Source: Pseudomonas arsenicoxydans (GTDB lineage: Bacteria > Pseudomonadota > Gammaproteobacteria > Pseudomonadales > Pseudomonadaceae). Taken from it: a stretch of DNA of 64,000 nucleotides. The stretch spans positions 26,106 through 90,105 of the forward strand of contig NZ_RCZE01000020.1 in NCBI RefSeq assembly GCF_006438915.1, read 5' to 3'. The notes beneath the pieces are model-generated. The model saw nothing but the letters and a program-made list of their open reading frames with translations. It was not told where the DNA came from and did no database searches. The position numbers and the translations under genes are program-made. Numbering within the stretch: position 1 is the stretch's first letter; every line of letters begins with the position of its first letter. Shown here piece after piece: positions 61,010 through 64,000 of this stretch.

Positions 61010-63649
61010 ATGACTACCCCCGAATCACCCGACAACAGCGTCCTCGTGATGGACCCGCCCTGGGTGCTACTCGCCACCCAGCCGGTCGTCGACGCGGACG
61101 TCGGCCTCCCCCTGGCAAGTTATGACTTGATCCCCGATGGCGAGGGTGCGATGGCCGTGGTGGATCCGCCGTTGGCAGGCACGGTCGAATTGGATGACGT
61201 CATTTGGCTATGGCTCGTGGGGGACGCCACGTTCCTGAGCAGTGCGTTCATTACCGATGTGAACGCCAAAACGAGTCTGCGCATCCCGAAAGGCCGCCTT
61301 TATTCTGACCAGATCAACAAGCTGTTTTACACCATCACGCGCGGCAGTTCGAACGTCGGAAAATCCGAGCCCAATCTGACCCTGCTCTACAACAAGATCC
61401 GCCCCGCTCTAAAAGACCGGTTTCCAGAGATCGACGGCCATTCCGAACTTGAACTGCGGTTGGCTGACGACATCAAGAACGGCGTCGGCCCTGACTTTGT
61501 CAGCGCCCAGGTGTGGGTGTCTTACCCGTATTGCCGGGCCTACGACACGATCACCTTGAAGTGCAATGGCGAAATCATGACGTACCAGGTTCGCCCGGAT
61601 GAAGCGCCCCAGCCGCCAAACCCGGGGTCGGCGGACCCGATCGCCGTGTGTTTCACCGTGACCCGCGCCTACCTGCAAAGCGCGGTAAGACCGGGCGGCA
61701 AGCTCCATTTTTCCTGCACCTGCACCGACCAGATTGGCAACACCCCGGACACGGACGCGGTGTGGTCGGCGACGCAAACGGTGGATGAAGACCTCGCGGG
61801 CCTCCTGTTGCCGGCCGCGTTACTGCGCGAACAGCTGAACGACCCCGGCGATGACTTGAGCCTCATCGACCTGGAAAAACTGCGCGGGAATCCGCTGTTG
61901 CTGGTCATCCTGACGGCCGATTCGCGTTTTCAGGTGGGTTACACCGTCAACGCCGTCTACACCGCCACCTTGACCGGGCAAGCGGATGTGGTTGTGCGAG
62001 TGTCGGGAACGGTTGAGGCGGACGAGTTCGGGCAGAAAAAGACCTGTGTGCTGGAGGTGCCGAACGACAAGGTTCTGGCCGGGCGCACGGTGACGGTGAT
62101 GTATGAATTGTTCGATGGCGCCACTTTGGTGGGCCGTTCGAAAACGGCGACGGCGTTGGTGGTGGGTGAAAACACGATTGAAATCGATGCGCCGAGGCTG
62201 TTGGCTCCAGCCACCATTCCCGTCGATGCATTGGATCACGAGCAAGGTGTCAACGTGCGCGTCGACTTCGCGGAGGCGCAGCCCGGTGACAAGGCGCAAC
62301 TGGTGTTGCGCAATCCATTACCGGGCTCACCCCAGTTTCCGGAGCTGTCGCTGGATCAGACATTCGCCATCTTCACTCTGGATGTGGTGTTTTTGGGGTT
62401 GTGGCATGGCAAGGCGCCGGAGTTGAGCTGGGACCTGATTCGAGGCGGGAAGGTGATTGCCCAGTCGTTGCCGTTGGTGCTGACGGTGCTGCCCATCTCG
62501 AATGAAGATGACCGTCTGCCAACGCCCAAGATTCTTCAGGCCGCCAACAACGGCGACGGACCAGAACTGGACGTCTCCAACCTGACGCCGGGCGCCACGG
62601 TGCGGTGCCTGGTCTGGCCACTGATCGCGTTTGGTCAACCGGTCTGGCTGCACCTGCGCGGCAAAAACGCCATCGGAGGGGAACACAACATAACCCTGTT
62701 GCGGCATCCGACCAATGCCGTGCACCAAGCCTGGCTGAATGCGGGGTACTACGATGTTTCGGTGCTTTACAGCTACCTCAAGGACCTGGGCGATGGCAGT
62801 GACCTTGAGCTGTGGTTCACGGCGGCTCTCGACAAGGGGACCGATGAAAGTAAGGCGGTGAGATTTTCCGTGCGGCGGTACACCGTCAAGGCACTGGTGG
62901 ATGAGAAGCCCAACATCACCTCAGTAAAAGGCTCGCCGAGCGGGGTCGAAATCCCCAACGGTGACACGACAGTCGAGACCAGCGTGACGCTGACCGGTAC
63001 GGCCAGCAAGGGCCAGAAAGTTCAGGTTCTCGACGGCGCCACCGATAAGGGTGAGGCCACTGCCGACCCGGTAACCGGTATCTGGGAGAAGGAGGTGCGG
63101 GGTCTGAGCGTGGCGGTACACAGCTTCACTGCCGTAGCGCTCTATGGCTCGAACCAGCCTTCGACAGCCCGCTCCCTGACCGTAGCCCGCGAGGTTTCGG
63201 GCCACCACCGTTGGATTGGTGTTCAACCACAGAACTTTGCGGTCGGTGTTCCTAAGACCTTCGACAGTGGATTAACGGTCACCGCCATCCGAAATAATAT
63301 CTATGGGGGTTACTACACAAGCGTTCAACGACTAAGTAACGAAGATGCGTATATGCTAGTTGTCTGTTTTTCCCATACGCGCTTTACATTCAACGGCGCA
63401 GCGCGGAGCGTCTCTTTTAAATACAGCGGTCTCAAAGGCAGCGATCGTGTCGCGCTAAGATTACGGGCAATGGATGATTCCATTGTGCATAGCGTATTTC
63501 TCCCGGCAGCTTACGATCATGCCTCCAGACTCTTCTCACACCAGCTGCCGGGTCACTTCGTCACCATGGAAATCGAAGGACTAAAGGCGGAGGACATCCC
63601 CAGCGACAAAGGATTCGGTATTTACGACATCATCTGGGGGGGCATATGA
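61010..63649 (+). CDS. Large Ig-like repeat protein, unrecognised function
   Basis: 879 residues from the ATG at 61010 (GGAG upstream; a further upstream ATG at 60968 is unlikely). No signal peptide or membrane segment is present. The chain is beta-rich. Residues about 20-620 contain several 150-residue modules of similar kind (IPDGEGAMAVVDPPLAGTVE and FVSAQVWVSYPYCRAYDTIT). Residues about 633-727 form a bacterial Ig-like domain (VTLTGTASKGQKVQVLDGAT). The last 150 residues (from HHRWIGVQPQNFAVG) form a separate module encoded by visibly more AT-rich DNA. Such multidomain proteins occur in several copies in P. fluorescens strains, without known function. Confidence 0.7.
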   Translation: MTTPESPDNSVLVMDPPWVLLATQPVVDADVGLPLASYDLIPDGEGAMAVVDPPLAGTVELDDVIWLWLVGDATFLSSAFITDVNAKTSLRIPKGRLYSDQINKLFYTITRGSSNVGKSEPNLTLLYNKIRPALKDRFPEIDGHSELELRLADDIKNGVGPDFVSAQVWVSYPYCRAYDTITLKCNGEIMTYQVRPDEAPQPPNPGSADPIAVCFTVTRAYLQSAVRPGGKLHFSCTCTDQIGNTPDTDAVWSATQTVDEDLAGLLLPAALLREQLNDPGDDLSLIDLEKLRGNPLLLVILTADSRFQVGYTVNAVYTATLTGQADVVVRVSGTVEADEFGQKKTCVLEVPNDKVLAGRTVTVMYELFDGATLVGRSKTATALVVGENTIEIDAPRLLAPATIPVDALDHEQGVNVRVDFAEAQPGDKAQLVLRNPLPGSPQFPELSLDQTFAIFTLDVVFLGLWHGKAPELSWDLIRGGKVIAQSLPLVLTVLPISNEDDRLPTPKILQAANNGDGPELDVSNLTPGATVRCLVWPLIAFGQPVWLHLRGKNAIGGEHNITLLRHPTNAVHQAWLNAGYYDVSVLYSYLKDLGDGSDLELWFTAALDKGTDESKAVRFSVRRYTVKALVDEKPNITSVKGSPSGVEIPNGDTTVETSVTLTGTASKGQKVQVLDGATDKGEATADPVTGIWEKEVRGLSVAVHSFTAVALYGSNQPSTARSLTVAREVSGHHRWIGVQPQNFAVGVPKTFDSGLTVTAIRNNIYGGYYTSVQRLSNEDAYMLVVCFSHTRFTFNGAARSVSFKYSGLKGSDRVALRLRAMDDSIVHSVFLPAAYDHASRLFSHQLPGHFVTMEIEGLKAEDIPSDKGFGIYDIIWGGI

Positions 63650-63679
63650 GCGACGCCATTAGCGGTTAGGAACAGTAAG

Positions 63680-64000
63680 GGACAACAGTAAGGGGACGGA
63701 TCCTGAGAAATCCCCGCTTTTTCCTACGAGAAATCAAGAAGTTGGGAATTGAAGAGACCTGCATGGGTCGGCAGCTTGTATTGCACCACACAAAAACAAG
63801 ATCCCGATCCCATGCAGGCCATCCGATTCTTACACAGCGCGCTCGCTCAAGCACTTCCCACTGTCCATTCTCGTCGCCTAAAAACACTGATGTGTTGTGT
63901 CAGTTCGTTACTGCGCGGGCGTCGTCTAACGCTGACAGGATTGGGCCGATTCATGTCAGGCAAGGCCTATCCCAAACACGCCATCAAACGAGTGGATCGA
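63680..64000 (+). mobile_element. Left part of an IS4-type insertion sequence (cut by window edge)
   Basis: Sequence after the Ig-like gene changes character and leads into a transposase gene. The exact left end is not certain; GTAAGGGGACGGATCCTGAG near 63690 may belong to the terminal repeat. The right half lies outside the window. Confidence 0.6.
63812..64000 (+). CDS. IS4-family transposase, N-terminal part (cut by window edge)
   Basis: An open frame from the ATG at 63812 runs to the edge with no stop, 63 codons. It begins MQAIRFLHSALAQALPTVHS and continues LKTLMCCVSSLLRGRRLTLT, then GLGRFMSGKAYPKHAIKRVD, the N-terminal domain of a group of IS4 transposases frequent in Pseudomonas and enteric bacteria. 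The DDE catalytic residues lie beyond the window, so integrity cannot be judged. Confidence 0.75.
   Translation, partial: MQAIRFLHSALAQALPTVHSRRLKTLMCCVSSLLRGRRLTLTGLGRFMSGKAYPKHAIKRVDR

Noticed and set aside
63666..63887. A 73-residue minus-strand frame at the right end
   Set aside because: It overlaps the transposase start and the insertion-sequence end and has no family resemblance.

Overview
The window is chromosomal DNA of a Pseudomonas of the fluorescens group. Evidence: a gacA-uvrC-pgsA-tRNA(Gly, Cys, Leu) block, a 4-hydroxyphenylpyruvate dioxygenase almost identical to the classic 358-residue P. fluorescens enzyme, an MvaT/MvaU-type H-NS protein, and several intergenic repeats of the GAGCGGGCTTGCTCGC (REP) type. 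Most genes are GC-rich and closely packed. No CRISPR array, rRNA or complete prophage was seen.

Layout. 1-1.7 kb: a truncated PAS sensor gene and a PilT/PilU-type ATPase. 1.8-7.7 kb: a 3-hydroxybutyrate/acetoacetate module (GntP permease, 3-hydroxybutyrate dehydrogenase, acetoacetate-CoA ligase) with a sigma-54 activator, a -24/-12 promoter and two matching upstream palindromes. 7.8-13.4 kb: a Yej-type peptide ABC importer. 13.5-16.6 kb: a PpiC isomerase, a Proteus-type lipase and a DAHP synthase preceded by two tandem aromatic-rich leader peptides with a terminator between them. 16.8-21.7 kb: a nitrilase-family hydrolase, a GNAT protein, gacA, uvrC, pgsA and three tRNAs. 21.8-25.8 kb: an NmrA-like gene divergent from a TetR regulator, three small unrecognised genes and a topoisomerase IB. 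25.9-28.5 kb: modABC behind a ModE-type palindrome. 28.5-33.4 kb: a nitronate monooxygenase, an AcuI-like reductase and an alkylation-repair group (2OG-Fe(II) oxygenase, AlkB, and an Ada lacking most of its zinc cysteines), with one promoter motif present twice. 33.4-36.6 kb: small proteins and galU.

36.6-45.5 kb is a compositionally distinct, AT-richer insert between galU and gor. It holds a FAD oxidase, a PrmC/HemK-like methyltransferase, an alpha-oxoamine synthase, an AroQ mutase, a fused 4-amino-4-deoxychorismate synthase (Lys in the PIKGT motif), a TyrA-like dehydrogenase and an MFS exporter. The last three enzymes match the PapB, PapA and PapC steps towards 4-aminophenylpyruvate and 4-aminophenylalanine. 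The remaining genes suggest a small-molecule pathway whose product cannot be read from the sequence. This is the most promising candidate for an undescribed system here.

45.5-64 kb: glutathione reductase; a plasmid-type KfrA protein divergent from a lone tyrosine recombinase; ahpC-ahpF; gloA; the H-NS-like gene; a CSS-EAL phosphodiesterase; a LysR/EamA pair; hpd; rarD; an aldo/keto reductase; a large Ig-like repeat protein behind a 24-bp perfect palindrome; and the start of an IS4-type transposase cut by the window edge.
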